A stretch of DNA of 64,000 nucleotides from the NCBI RefSeq assembly GCF_004684055.1, contig NZ_SRIB01000002.1, positions 62,001 through 126,000 of the forward strand. The letters run 5' to 3'. Within the stretch, counting starts at the first letter, position 1. Each line of letters starts with the position of its first letter. The notes beneath the pieces are model-generated. The model was not told the origin of the DNA. It searched no databases and saw only the letters and a program-made list of their open reading frames with translations. A program made the position numbers and the translations under genes. The DNA comes from Soehngenia longivitae. GTDB taxonomy: Bacteria > Bacillota > Clostridia > Tissierellales > Tissierellaceae. Positions 34,915 through 44,267 of this stretch are shown here, one piece after another.

Positions 34915-35778
34915 ATGAAAAATAGAAAAACGTTTTTCTTGATTTTGTTGTCATTGATTCTTGTTTTAAGCGCTTGTACTTCAACTCAAACTGAAGAAAA
35001 CACAAGCGAGAACAACACTGAAGAAGAAGCAGCATCTCCTGCTGGCAGCATTATTTTAGCTACTACAACGAGCACACAGGATACTGGATTATTGGATTAT
35101 TTACTTCCATTGTTTACAGAAGAAACCAACATAGAGGTAAAAACCATTGCAGTTGGTTCTGGTAAGGCAATTCAAATGGCTAGAGATGGAGAAGCAGATG
35201 TGCTGCTAGTCCATGCAAAACCAGATGAATTAAAACTCGTGGAAGAAGGTTTTGCGACTGAAAGAAGAGATGTAATGTACAATGACTTCATTTTAGTTGG
35301 ACCTGCAGACGGTAAATTGCAAAAAGGGAATGACATATTAGCCGCATTAAAGGAAATAAACGACAACAAGTTGAATTTTGTATCTAGAGGCGATGACTCT
35401 GGTACACATAAAAAAGAATTATCTCTCTGGAAACTTATTGATGTAGAGCCAACTGGAGAATGGTATATCGAAACTGGCAGCGGTATGGGAGATACACTTA
35501 AAGTTGCTGATGAAAAGAGAGCATATACAATTGCTGATAGAGGTACTTATTTGAGCTTAAAAGACACATTGGATTTAGATATTATCGTCGAAGGCGACGA
35601 GAATTTATTTAATCAATACGGCGTATTGCCAGTGAATCCAGAGAAGTTTGAAACTATAAATTACGAAGGCGCTGTTAAATTTATGGAATGGATTACAAGA
35701 GAAGACATTCAACAGCTAATCGGAGAATATGGAATAGAGGAATATGGTCAAGCATTGTTCATTCCTAATTATAAATAG
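34915..35778 (+). CDS. tupA: tungstate ABC transporter substrate-binding lipoprotein
   Basis: The 287-residue protein has a lipoprotein signal with lipobox LSAC (Cys21), an acidic linker, and the binding domain that starts ILATTTSTQDTGLLDYLLP. The TTTS motif is the hallmark of TupA and separates it from ModA and WtpA. It binds tungstate outside the membrane with very high affinity. The next genes encode the permease and ATPase, followed by pterin genes. Confidence 0.94.
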   Translation: MKNRKTFFLILLSLILVLSACTSTQTEENTSENNTEEEAASPAGSIILATTTSTQDTGLLDYLLPLFTEETNIEVKTIAVGSGKAIQMARDGEADVLLVHAKPDELKLVEEGFATERRDVMYNDFILVGPADGKLQKGNDILAALKEINDNKLNFVSRGDDSGTHKKELSLWKLIDVEPTGEWYIETGSGMGDTLKVADEKRAYTIADRGTYLSLKDTLDLDIIVEGDENLFNQYGVLPVNPEKFETINYEGAVKFMEWITREDIQQLIGEYGIEEYGQALFIPNYK

Positions 35779-35802
35779 CAAATAAATGCTTAGAGGTGCA
35801 AT

Positions 35803-36492
35803 ATGGATTATATATTGGATGGTTTTATAAAGGCAATAGAATTATTGATAAATTTTGACAAAGAGATATATGGAATAATAGGGCTTTCGCTCTTTGTTTC
35901 AACATCGGCTACTCTAATTGCCTCGCTTATATTTGTGCCTCTAGGCTGTTATTTTGGAATCAAAGAATTTAAGCATAAAAGGCATTTTTCAAGGCTAGTT
36001 TACACGTTTATGAGCATTCCATCCGTCATAGTGGGTTTGGTTGTTGCACTTTTATTCACGAGAAATGGCCCTTTGGGCTTTTTAGGGATTATGTACACTC
36101 CAAAAGCCATGATATTAGCGCAGTCACTTCTGGTATTGCCATTTATATTTGGGCTTACCTACAATTTAGCGATGCACAGGGGAATGGAATACAAAAAAGT
36201 TGTAAAGACATTAGGTGGAGGAGATTTTCACTCCACCATTCTTATAATCAGAGAACTGAATTCAGATATAATAGCTAATATAGCAACCGCTTTTTCAAGA
36301 GCAATCTCTGAAGTTGGCGCTGTTATGATTGTCGGCGGGAACATAAAAGGGCAAACCAGAGTGATGACTACGACTATATCTATGATGAATTCAAGAGGAG
36401 ACTATCCTATGGCAATAGCTCTTGGGATTATACTATTGCTGATTTCTTTTGCCATTCACAGTATAATTTATTCTTTCAACGTGGAGGATTAA
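35803..36492 (+). CDS. tupB: tungstate ABC transporter permease
   Basis: The 229-residue protein has about five to six membrane helices and the permease EAA-type loop (REL..DIIANIATAFSRAISEVGAVMIVGGNIKG). It forms the channel for tungstate with TupC. It abuts tupC with no gap. Confidence 0.93.
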   Translation: MDYILDGFIKAIELLINFDKEIYGIIGLSLFVSTSATLIASLIFVPLGCYFGIKEFKHKRHFSRLVYTFMSIPSVIVGLVVALLFTRNGPLGFLGIMYTPKAMILAQSLLVLPFIFGLTYNLAMHRGMEYKKVVKTLGGGDFHSTILIIRELNSDIIANIATAFSRAISEVGAVMIVGGNIKGQTRVMTTTISMMNSRGDYPMAIALGIILLLISFAIHSIIYSFNVED

Positions 36493-37122
36493 ATGGAAGT
36501 TAAGGTAAGAAACTTAAAGAAGTATTATAAAGAAAATTTAGTTTTAGATATAGCTGATTATACATTTAAAGAAGGGCAAATAATCGGACTAAGAGGGCCA
36601 AATGGAGTTGGTAAAAGCACATTATTAAACATCATTGCTGGTTTGGATCCACAATTTGAAGGAGAAGTACTCTATGACGGGAAACCCTTAGATGAAAAAA
36701 TACAAAAAGAAATTACAGAAGTTTTTCAAAAACCATTTTTATTTAAGCGAAAAGTCAAAGATAATATTAAGTATCCAATGCTTTTAAGAAAATTAGACAA
36801 AGTTGAAATTGAAAGAAGGACTTTAGAATTAGCTAAAGCTTTAGAGATAGAAGATTTGCTAAATAAGAGAGGAAATCAACTATCAGGTGGAGAAGCACAG
36901 AAAGTCGCTTTAGCAAGGGCCTTAGTGATAAGGCCCAAGTTATTGCTACTTGATGAACCCACTTCGAGTATTGATGAAGAAGCTATGATTACTATAGAAA
37001 ATTGCATATTAAATTTTCACAAACAATCAAATGCTACTATAATCATTGTTACACATGATGCTATTCAATCAGATAGAATCTGTGATGAGGTAGTATTTTT
37101 AGAACGAGGGAGGATTTCTTAG
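36493..37122 (+). CDS. tupC: tungstate ABC transporter ATPase
   Basis: The 209-residue ATPase has Walker A GPNGVGKST, Q-loop FQKPFLF, signature LSGGE and Walker B LLLLDEPTSS with the switch His (VTHD). It has no C-terminal regulatory domain of the ModC/MalK type. Its last base overlaps the GTG start of moeA. Confidence 0.94.
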   Translation: MEVKVRNLKKYYKENLVLDIADYTFKEGQIIGLRGPNGVGKSTLLNIIAGLDPQFEGEVLYDGKPLDEKIQKEITEVFQKPFLFKRKVKDNIKYPMLLRKLDKVEIERRTLELAKALEIEDLLNKRGNQLSGGEAQKVALARALVIRPKLLLLDEPTSSIDEEAMITIENCILNFHKQSNATIIIVTHDAIQSDRICDEVVFLERGRIS

Positions 37123-38348
37123 TGGAATTTTTTAAAACCATTTTGATTGAAGAAGCAGTAAATATTATAAAAGAGGAGTTTAAAGACTATAAATTGGAAT
37201 CAGAAATTGTAGATTTAGATGATGCTTACGATAAGGTACTTTATGAAGATGTAATATCAAAAGAGTTTGTACCAGAATTTGATAGATCAACAGTTGATGG
37301 ATATGCAATAGTAGCAGAAGATAGCTATGGATCAACTGATACTATACCAACGGTGCTGGAAATCATAGGAGAAGTTAAAATGGGGGATAGGACAGAACTA
37401 GTGGTTAGCAGTGGAAAATGTGCTTATGTTCCAACTGGGGGAATGATACCCAAAGGAGCCAATGCCGTCATAATGATTGAAAACACTGAAAAGATGGATG
37501 AAAAAACCCTCCTAGTCCAAAAACCTGTGAGGATTCAGGAAAACATAATTAAACGTGGGGAAGATATTAAAGAAAATGAAGTTGTAATAGAAAGAGGAAA
37601 AAAATTAAATCCTGCTCATATCGGTGCTTTAGCAAGTCTTGGGATATCAAAAGTACAGGTATTTAAAAAACCTAAAGTTTTCATCATATCAACAGGAGAT
37701 GAGATAATAGGAATAGAAGAAAAATTAGAATTTGGGAAAATAAGAGATATCAATTCATATAGTTTAAAAGCCCAATCTAAAAAGATAGGGCTAGAAGTAG
37801 TTGGAAATATAATTGTAAAAGATGATTTTATTCAATTGAAAGAGGCAATATTAGATGGGCTAGAAAAAAGTGATATAGTATTGCTTTCAGGGGGAAGTTC
37901 AGTTGGAGAAAGAGATTACACTAAAGAGGCAATTAATTCTCTTGGAGGGAAAGGCGTGCTTGCTCATGGAATCTCAATAAAACCTGGGAAACCTACACTT
38001 ATTGCTAGTGCAAAAGGAAAACTTGTCATTGGACTTCCAGGGCATCCAGTATCTGCTATGACGGTTTTTATGGCTGTAGTGGAACCGTTTATCGAGAAAT
38101 TATACTCCTTAAACACGATAAAACCAACCATATTCGCACAGATGACTGAAAATTTTCCATCTTCTGCTGGTAAAGATACGTATGTTTTTGTAAACATAAA
38201 AAAAGAAGAAGGAAAATATTATGCTACACCAAAGTTTGGAAAGTCAGGAATGATAACAAATCTTTCAAAAGCCGATGGTTACATTGTCATAAAAATTCAT
38301 GAAGAAGGGGTAAACAAAGGAGAAATAAGAGAAGTCTATTTACTGTAG
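37122..38348 (+). CDS. moeA: MoeA, metal insertion into molybdopterin (first copy)
   Basis: The 408-residue protein has the MoeA landmarks FDRSTVDGYA, VPTGGMIPKGANAVIMIE, STGDEI, DIVLLSGGSSVGERDYT and GLPGHPVSA. It uses adenylylated molybdopterin from MogA and inserts Mo or W. The start is GTG after GGGAGG. A second, fused MoeA follows directly (9 bp gap); one may be tuned for tungsten. Confidence 0.93.
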   Translation: MEFFKTILIEEAVNIIKEEFKDYKLESEIVDLDDAYDKVLYEDVISKEFVPEFDRSTVDGYAIVAEDSYGSTDTIPTVLEIIGEVKMGDRTELVVSSGKCAYVPTGGMIPKGANAVIMIENTEKMDEKTLLVQKPVRIQENIIKRGEDIKENEVVIERGKKLNPAHIGALASLGISKVQVFKKPKVFIISTGDEIIGIEEKLEFGKIRDINSYSLKAQSKKIGLEVVGNIIVKDDFIQLKEAILDGLEKSDIVLLSGGSSVGERDYTKEAINSLGGKGVLAHGISIKPGKPTLIASAKGKLVIGLPGHPVSAMTVFMAVVEPFIEKLYSLNTIKPTIFAQMTENFPSSAGKDTYVFVNIKKEEGKYYATPKFGKSGMITNLSKADGYIVIKIHEEGVNKGEIREVYLL

Positions 38349-38357
38349 GAGGTTAAT

Positions 38358-40244
38358 ATGAGTAGAAAAGCATATATCGATAATATAGATGTAAATTTGG
38401 CAATTGATGAGTACTTTAAGAAATTAGAAATTAATCCTAAAGAAGAATTGATAAAAGTAAAAGACTCTTTAAACAGAGTGACTTCAAGAGCTGTGTATGC
38501 TAAGCTTTCATCACCGAGCTACAATTCTGCCGCTATGGATGGAATAGCCGTAATATCTGATTATACCACGGGTGCAACAGAGAGTGAACCAAAGACATTG
38601 AAACTAAATGAAGACTTTATTTATATAAATACTGGAAATCCTGTAAAAGAGCCATTTGATGCAGTGATTATGATAGAGGATTGTATTATAAAAGATGAGG
38701 ATACCATAGAGATTTTATCTCCAGCGTATCCTTATCAGCACATTAGACAGATTGGGGAAGACATTGTAGCTACAGAGATGATCTTACCTTCAAGGCACAA
38801 GATAAGGCCTGTAGACATTGGAGCCCTTATCTCAGGTGGGATTGATGAGATAAGTGTTTATGAAAAGCCAAAAGTTGCCCTTATCCCCACTGGGAGTGAA
38901 ATAGTTGAAAATGTGGAGGAAGTAGTAGAAGGAAAGATCATAGATTCAAATTCATATGTATTCGAAAATCTAGTTTTAGAATTAGGTGGAATTCCCAACA
39001 AGGGTTCGATAGCAGTAGATGAATACGAAACAATAAAAGCAATGGTTTTAGAAGCTGTTGAAAAAAACGACATAGTATTAGTAAATGCAGGTTCATCAGC
39101 AGGTACAATGGACTATACAGTAGATGTAATCGATGAAATTGGAGAAGTGGTAGTGCATGGAGTAGCCATGAAACCGGGGAAACCAACTATTTTAGGAATA
39201 GTAAAGGGAAAACCTATCATAGGAATACCGGGATATCCCGTTTCTAGTTATTTAGTGTTTGATGTTTTTGTAAAACCAGTTATATTAAAATTTTTAGGAC
39301 TTGAAGATGACAAGGATGAAATAGCAAAGGCCACCCTTACTAAAAGAGTAGTTTCATCTCTCAAAAATGAAGAAATAATCAGAGTAACTCTAGGGTTTGT
39401 TGATGATAAACTCATTGCAACACCCCTACAATCTGGAGCTGGAGTTATAATGAGCTTAGTAAAAGCAGACGGACTATGCAAAATACCAAGGAATGTAGAA
39501 GGTTATGACGTTTCAGATACAGTAGATGTGAAACTACTAAGGCCGCTCAATCAGATAAAAGAAAGTCTTGTTTCCATAGGAAGCCATGATATATGCATGG
39601 ATATAGTAGCCGACATGATGAAACTTAAATCCACTCATGTAGGTAGCATGGGAGGTATACTATCTTTAAGACGTAGAGAATGCCATTTAGCACCAATTCA
39701 TTTATTAGATGCCGATACAGGAGAATACAATATCAGCTATGTAAGAAAGTATTTTAATGGGGAGAAGATGGCACTCATAAAAGGCTTAAATAGAATACAA
39801 GGCTTTATAGTAGAAAAGGGAAATCCTCTAAACATACAATCGGTCAACGACTTAGTAAGGGAAGATGTGGTATTTGCAAACAGACAAAGGGGCTCTGGAA
39901 CAAGAGTACTATTAGATTACGAGTTAGCTAAAAACGACGTGAACCCAGAGAAAATAAAGGGATATCAAAGAGAATTTTCTACTCATATGGCTGTTGCTGC
40001 AGCTGTTAAGAACAAGAGCGCAAATGTAGGTTTAGGTGTATATTCTGCAAGCAAAGCTTTAGATTTGGATTTTTATCCTTTAAAACCAGAGGAGTACGAC
40101 TTTTTAACTTATGCTAAAAATTTAGAGCTTGACAGGATAAAAGAGTTCATAGAAATACTAAAAAGCGAAGAGTTTAAAAACAGAGTTGACGCCTTAGGTG
40201 GATATGGTTTTGAAAACACTGGCGAAATAATAATAATAGAATGA
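38358..40244 (+). CDS. moeA: MoeA fused to a periplasmic-binding-like domain (second copy)
   Basis: The 628-residue protein has a full MoeA domain (about 1-395: NSAAMDGIAV, IPTGSEIV, DIVLVNAGSSAGTMDYT, GIPGYPVSS) and an added C-terminal domain (about 410-625) of the LysR-substrate/periplasmic-binding type (GSHDICMDIVADMM, ANRQRGSGTRVLLDYEL, AAVKNKSANVGLGVYSA). The extra domain may bind oxyanion or a regulatory ligand. Such fusions are widespread in Clostridia. It lies between moeA copy 1 and moaA. Confidence 0.93.
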   Translation: MSRKAYIDNIDVNLAIDEYFKKLEINPKEELIKVKDSLNRVTSRAVYAKLSSPSYNSAAMDGIAVISDYTTGATESEPKTLKLNEDFIYINTGNPVKEPFDAVIMIEDCIIKDEDTIEILSPAYPYQHIRQIGEDIVATEMILPSRHKIRPVDIGALISGGIDEISVYEKPKVALIPTGSEIVENVEEVVEGKIIDSNSYVFENLVLELGGIPNKGSIAVDEYETIKAMVLEAVEKNDIVLVNAGSSAGTMDYTVDVIDEIGEVVVHGVAMKPGKPTILGIVKGKPIIGIPGYPVSSYLVFDVFVKPVILKFLGLEDDKDEIAKATLTKRVVSSLKNEEIIRVTLGFVDDKLIATPLQSGAGVIMSLVKADGLCKIPRNVEGYDVSDTVDVKLLRPLNQIKESLVSIGSHDICMDIVADMMKLKSTHVGSMGGILSLRRRECHLAPIHLLDADTGEYNISYVRKYFNGEKMALIKGLNRIQGFIVEKGNPLNIQSVNDLVREDVVFANRQRGSGTRVLLDYELAKNDVNPEKIKGYQREFSTHMAVAAAVKNKSANVGLGVYSASKALDLDFYPLKPEEYDFLTYAKNLELDRIKEFIEILKSEEFKNRVDALGGYGFENTGEIIIIE

Positions 40245-40254
40245 CGGTGATTAT

Positions 40255-41214
40255 ATGAAAGATGCGTTTGGAAGAGAGATAGATTATTTGAGAGTTTCAC
40301 TTACTGATAGATGTAATTTAAGATGTGTTTACTGCATGCCTGAAAAGGGAATAGCAAATAAACTACCCCATGAAGAAATGCTTACTCTAGAGGAAATGTA
40401 TGAGATAATAAAAGTTTTCGTAAATACTGGGGTAAAAAAGATAAGATTTACAGGTGGAGAACCATTGGTAAGGCTCGGAGCTGTTGACTTGATAGAAAGA
40501 GTAAGCAAATTAGAAGGCGTTAAAGAAATAACGATGACTACAAATGGTATATTACTTGAGGATTATATTGAACCCCTTAAAAAAGCAGGACTTAATCGAG
40601 TAAACATAAGCCTTGATAGTTTAGACGCAGAAAAGTACAAAGAAATCACAAGAGGTGGAGATATACAGAGGGTAAAAAGGGCTATAAAGAAAGCAATTGA
40701 ATACGATTTAAACCCTGTAAAAATAAATACAGTATTGATTGGCGGATTCAATGATGATGAAATAGAAGATTTTGTAAATTTAACAATCAATCATCCTATA
40801 GACGTTAGATTTATTGAACTTATGCCAATGGGAGAGGCTAAAAACTTTGCTAAAGCTAAATTTATCCCAAACTCTACTGTGCTTTCTAGAGTGAGTGCAT
40901 TAGAAAAAATCGAAAATGACGACATTCACTCACCTGCACAATACTATAAGCTTCCAAATGCGATTGGCAAAGTTGGACTTATAAATCCTATAAGTTGCAA
41001 ATTCTGCAAAGACTGCAATAGAGTAAGGCTAACTTCTACGGGGAAATTAAAATTGTGTTTACACTCGAATAGAGAGATAGATTTAAAAAAATACCTTTAT
41101 GAAGGTGAAAATTTAGAAGAAGTGATTAGAGAGGCTATTTTGTCTAAAGAAAAAGAACATGAACTAGAAAAGGATATCACTATAAATAGAAATATGAATG
41201 AAATCGGGGGATAA
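40255..41214 (+). CDS. moaA: GTP 3',8-cyclase, radical SAM
   Basis: The 319-residue protein has the radical SAM motif CNLRCVYC near residue 20, GGEPLVR, and the C-terminal cluster motif CKFCKDCNRVRLTSTGKLKLCL. It makes 3',8-cyclo-GTP, the first step to the pterin. The C-terminal cluster site is C-x2-C plus a distal Cys, as expected. The conserved C-terminal GG is present (EIGG). It precedes moaC-MOSC by one base. Confidence 0.96.
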   Translation: MKDAFGREIDYLRVSLTDRCNLRCVYCMPEKGIANKLPHEEMLTLEEMYEIIKVFVNTGVKKIRFTGGEPLVRLGAVDLIERVSKLEGVKEITMTTNGILLEDYIEPLKKAGLNRVNISLDSLDAEKYKEITRGGDIQRVKRAIKKAIEYDLNPVKINTVLIGGFNDDEIEDFVNLTINHPIDVRFIELMPMGEAKNFAKAKFIPNSTVLSRVSALEKIENDDIHSPAQYYKLPNAIGKVGLINPISCKFCKDCNRVRLTSTGKLKLCLHSNREIDLKKYLYEGENLEEVIREAILSKEKEHELEKDITINRNMNEIGG

Positions 41215-41215
41215 T

Positions 41216-42115
41216 ATGGAATTTACACATTTTAATGCTGAGGGTTTACCTAAGATGGTTGATGTTGGAGATAAAGAAGAAACCGAAAGAGTTGCTATAG
41301 CTTATGGAAAAATAACGGCTAAGAAAGAAACTATCAATTTGATAAGAGATGGTAAGATTAAAAAAGGAGATGTCTTGTCAGTCGCTCAAGTAGCAGGAAT
41401 AATGGCTGCTAAAAAGACAAGTGACATTATCCCAATGACTCATAATATATTTTTAACTTCTGTCGATATGACTTTTAACTATGGAGAAGACTTCATTGAG
41501 GTTTACTCAAAGGTAAAGACTACATCAAGTACAGGAGTTGAAATAGAAGCCTTAAATTCTGTAACCACAGCATTGCTAACCATATATGACATGGCCAAAG
41601 CGGTAGACAGAGCTATGGTAATAGAAGATGTGAAACTGATTAAAAAAACAGGCGGGAAATCAGGAGTATTTTTAAGAAAAATCAAAGGCAAAGTAGTTTC
41701 TGTAAACATTTCCGAAACCAAAGGAGTTGTAAAAGTTCCGATTGATAAAGGAGAATTCATAGAAGGTTTTGGACTTAAAGACGATGCACATGCTGGGAAG
41801 TGGCACAGGCAAGTAAGCTTACTTGGAGTGGAAAGCATAGACAAGATGAAACGAGAAGGGCTTGATGATTTACAATTAGGAGATTTTGCAGAAAACATAA
41901 CAACATCTGGCATACTCTTATATGAACTCCCAATAGGAACAAAACTAAAGGTAGGAGAATGTGAACTTGAAGTTACCCAAATTGGCAAAAAATGTCATGA
42001 AGGCTGTGCGATTAAAAAAAAGGTCGGCGACTGTGTCATGCCACGAGAGGGTATATTTGCTAGAGTTTTAAAAGGCGGAGTGATAAAAGCTGGAGATGAC
42101 ATAGAAATAATGTAA
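41216..42115 (+). CDS. moaC: MoaC fused to a MOSC domain
   Basis: The 299-residue protein has an N-terminal MoaC (cyclic pyranopterin monophosphate synthase: about 1-155, with the IPMTHNIFLTSVD active-site region and GVEIEAL) and a C-terminal MOSC domain (about 160-299, with DAHAGKWHRQVSLL and the Cys-containing GKKCHEGC). MOSC proteins carry sulfur for Mo/W enzymes. I use ATG 41216 because GGGGGA lies 5 bp before it; an earlier in-frame ATG at 41198 would overlap moaA. It ends the tup-moe-moa operon at a terminator. Confidence 0.93.
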   Translation: MEFTHFNAEGLPKMVDVGDKEETERVAIAYGKITAKKETINLIRDGKIKKGDVLSVAQVAGIMAAKKTSDIIPMTHNIFLTSVDMTFNYGEDFIEVYSKVKTTSSTGVEIEALNSVTTALLTIYDMAKAVDRAMVIEDVKLIKKTGGKSGVFLRKIKGKVVSVNISETKGVVKVPIDKGEFIEGFGLKDDAHAGKWHRQVSLLGVESIDKMKREGLDDLQLGDFAENITTSGILLYELPIGTKLKVGECELEVTQIGKKCHEGCAIKKKVGDCVMPREGIFARVLKGGVIKAGDDIEIM

Positions 42116-42148
42116 GAAAATATAATTGTGAAAATAAAAAATAAGAAA

Positions 42149-42200
42149 TGCCTCTAATATATGATCATTTACCACATGACATATAGTGGAGGCACTTTTT
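42149..42200 (+). terminator. terminator of the tup-moe-moa operon
   Basis: A stem of TGCCTC (42149-42154) with GAGGCA (42189-42194), extended by two weak pairs and a large AT-rich loop, is followed by five T (42196-42200). Confidence 0.7.
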
Positions 42201-42355
42201 ATAGACATAAAACTAAAAAGTGGTAAAAATCACTTATTTTTCTAGTATTTCTAGCAACTAAACTTGTGGATTGCTTTTCCAAAAGAGCTTTGTTAAACTT
42301 ATAGTAAATATAATTTTCAGAATACTACAAAAATAAAAAAGAAGGGAATGGTAGG

Positions 42356-43921
42356 ATGTCAAAAATACATATAGAAGGATATAAAAAATTTACAATTTTA
42401 ATGGTAGCTATAGTTTTAATTAGCAGTGTGTTTTCTCTAATAAGCCCAATTTTAATCAATTATTGGTCAAATATCGGTCAAGAGATAACTAATGAAGAAA
42501 TACTCATTCTATTAGGTGTCATGATACTAGCAACCGGAACTAAAATAGTATTGACTTATTTTAGAGAAAAATTCGCAAAAGAATTCAACAAGAAGAATTT
42601 TAAAAATTATTTAAGCCAATATTATAAATTAGATTATGATTACATAACTGAACAAGGACCTATGACACTCATGGAAAGGATGATCATAGGTGTAAACAGT
42701 ATATACCAATATTTAACTGGAGATGCAATCCAAATTTACTCTAACATTGTTATTTTACTTGGAATTCTAACGATTGTATTTTTACAAAACAAAGTAATTT
42801 TTTTGATTTTATTTTTATTGATACCATTGCACTATTTTGGATATAAACACTTAAATAAAGAACTTTCAGAAAGATCAAAACAACTTCAAGAAATTTCTTC
42901 CACTAGATGGAGGGATATTTTATCAATATTAAATCAAACGGATTATATAAAACAATTGGGAGATTATCAACATATAAATAAGATTATAGACTTTAACTTA
43001 GAAGAAATATACAAAGCACAATCAAAGGTAAATGTATATGCCCAATCTTCCTCTGCTTTAATATCTGGGATATCAAATGTAGCACAGACTATGATTATGG
43101 TTTTAACTATTTTAAGAGGGCTGGAGAGCAACAATTATATGAGTATACTTCTCATTAGTGTACTTATTCCACTATTTAATCAATCACTACAAGGGATTAC
43201 AAACTCAAATCTAAATCGAAGAGATTTTGACATTTCAAATTCATTTTTTAGTACTTGGAAATCACACCTTGAAACGGAAGGAAGTGTTAATTTAAAAGAG
43301 ATCAACTCTCTTGAGATAAATTTAGATGAGATGAGAATAGGCGATCATCATAAAAAAATGAACATAAATGAAAGATACCTACCAGGAGATTTTATATGGG
43401 TTAAAGGGGATAGCGGAACAGGTAAAAGCACACTCTTAAAACTAATTCCACGGTTTAGGACTGTAGATGGCATACTAATTAATGGCAGAAAAATAAGTGA
43501 GTACACCCTAGAAAGTTTGCGCCATAGAATAGAGTACCTGTCGCAAAATGTTCCAATTATAAAAGGAACCTTAAGAGATAATTTATTCTTGGATATCCCT
43601 TACAGCTCAAAAATAGAAGAAGAAATGAAAAAAGATCCTTTGTTAGCATCTATCTTTAAAAACAAAACAATGGACTCGATTATTACAGAAGGGGCAGGCA
43701 ATTTATCTGGAGGAGAAAAACAAAAAATAGCTGTGGCAAGAATTTTATATAATGATGTAGATTTGCTACTGCTTGATGAGATTACTTCTGGAATTGATGA
43801 AGAAACTGCTAAAGAAATATACGACAGGATTTTTGAGAAGATGAAAAATAAAATAGTGTTTGTCATATCTCATAATGATCTTCCTAGTAAATATACAAAT
43901 AAAATTATTGAGATAAAATAA
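42356..43921 (+). CDS. orphan half-size ABC exporter
   Basis: The 521-residue protein has an N-terminal membrane domain (about 1-290) and an ATPase domain with Walker A GDSGTGKST, canonical LSGGE signature, Walker B LLLLDEITSGID with the catalytic Glu, and switch His (VISHND). It is shorter than usual and has no partner gene, so it would act as a homodimer. I see no C39 peptidase domain or precursor peptide next to it. The substrate is unknown. It has a TATAAT 41 bp upstream (42309-42314) without a good -35 element. Confidence 0.85.
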   Translation: MSKIHIEGYKKFTILMVAIVLISSVFSLISPILINYWSNIGQEITNEEILILLGVMILATGTKIVLTYFREKFAKEFNKKNFKNYLSQYYKLDYDYITEQGPMTLMERMIIGVNSIYQYLTGDAIQIYSNIVILLGILTIVFLQNKVIFLILFLLIPLHYFGYKHLNKELSERSKQLQEISSTRWRDILSILNQTDYIKQLGDYQHINKIIDFNLEEIYKAQSKVNVYAQSSSALISGISNVAQTMIMVLTILRGLESNNYMSILLISVLIPLFNQSLQGITNSNLNRRDFDISNSFFSTWKSHLETEGSVNLKEINSLEINLDEMRIGDHHKKMNINERYLPGDFIWVKGDSGTGKSTLLKLIPRFRTVDGILINGRKISEYTLESLRHRIEYLSQNVPIIKGTLRDNLFLDIPYSSKIEEEMKKDPLLASIFKNKTMDSIITEGAGNLSGGEKQKIAVARILYNDVDLLLLDEITSGIDEETAKEIYDRIFEKMKNKIVFVISHNDLPSKYTNKIIEIK

Positions 43922-44068
43922 TATGGTAGTATTTATATTTTTCTTCACTTTTATGAATTGCCTATAGAAGTCTTTGAAGAATTTGAAGCTTGTGCTCGTA
44001 TCTTGTATAGAAAATTTTTAATAGATTTGTTAAAGTGAGCACAAAGCAAAACTCAATACCAAAATACC

Positions 44069-44097
44069 TTGACAGCATAACATCCTTTTGTTAATAT
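44069..44097 (+). promoter_or_regulatory. promoter of the hydrogenase maturation operon
   Basis: TTGACA (44069-44074), 17 bp, TAATAT (44092-44097). A start site near 44101-44105 would give a leader of about 165 bases to GTG 44268. Confidence 0.65.
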
Positions 44098-44098
44098 A

Positions 44099-44251
44099 AT
44101 GACAAAGAATATTTTTCCGTTTTTTTGAGGGAAACCTTGATGAAATGGGTTTTAAATTAGCTAATACCTAAGCTTTTAGAGTTTTCTTTAAGCTTTAAGG
44201 GATTTAGGGTTTTGTCATGACTTTAACTTCCCTTTATGGGAAGGTTTTTTT
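44099..44251 (+). promoter_or_regulatory. candidate attenuator or riboswitch leader of the hyd maturation operon
   Basis: The leader ends in an intrinsic terminator: 6 bp stem 44227-44232 with 44238-44243 and seven T at 44245-44251, placed before the regulator's ribosome site. Upstream are an 8 bp pair 44099-44106 with 44211-44218 that encloses about 100 bases, an inner hairpin with AAGCTT arms (44170-44175 and 44190-44195), and two A/G-rich segments (AGGGAA at 44128-44133; AAGGGA at 44197-44202) that could pair with TTCCCT of the terminator's left arm. The layout fits transcription attenuation. The outer pair partly precedes the predicted start site. I recognise no known riboswitch class. 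Confidence 0.5.
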
Positions 44252-44267
44252 GTTAGGGGTGAAAAAT

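Larger units (their letters stand above)
43922..44267 (+). other. 346-bp non-coding region before the hydrogenase maturation operon
   Basis: No gene is supported. It contains an 8 bp inverted repeat with a 39-base gap (43990-43997 with 44037-44044), a TTGACA promoter at 44069, and an about 160-base leader ending in a terminator just before the regulator gene. Confidence 0.6.

Noticed and set aside
44099-44251. T-box leader
   Set aside because: No AGGGUGGNACCGCG-type antiterminator or specifier loop is visible, and the downstream genes are not aminoacyl-tRNA or amino-acid genes.
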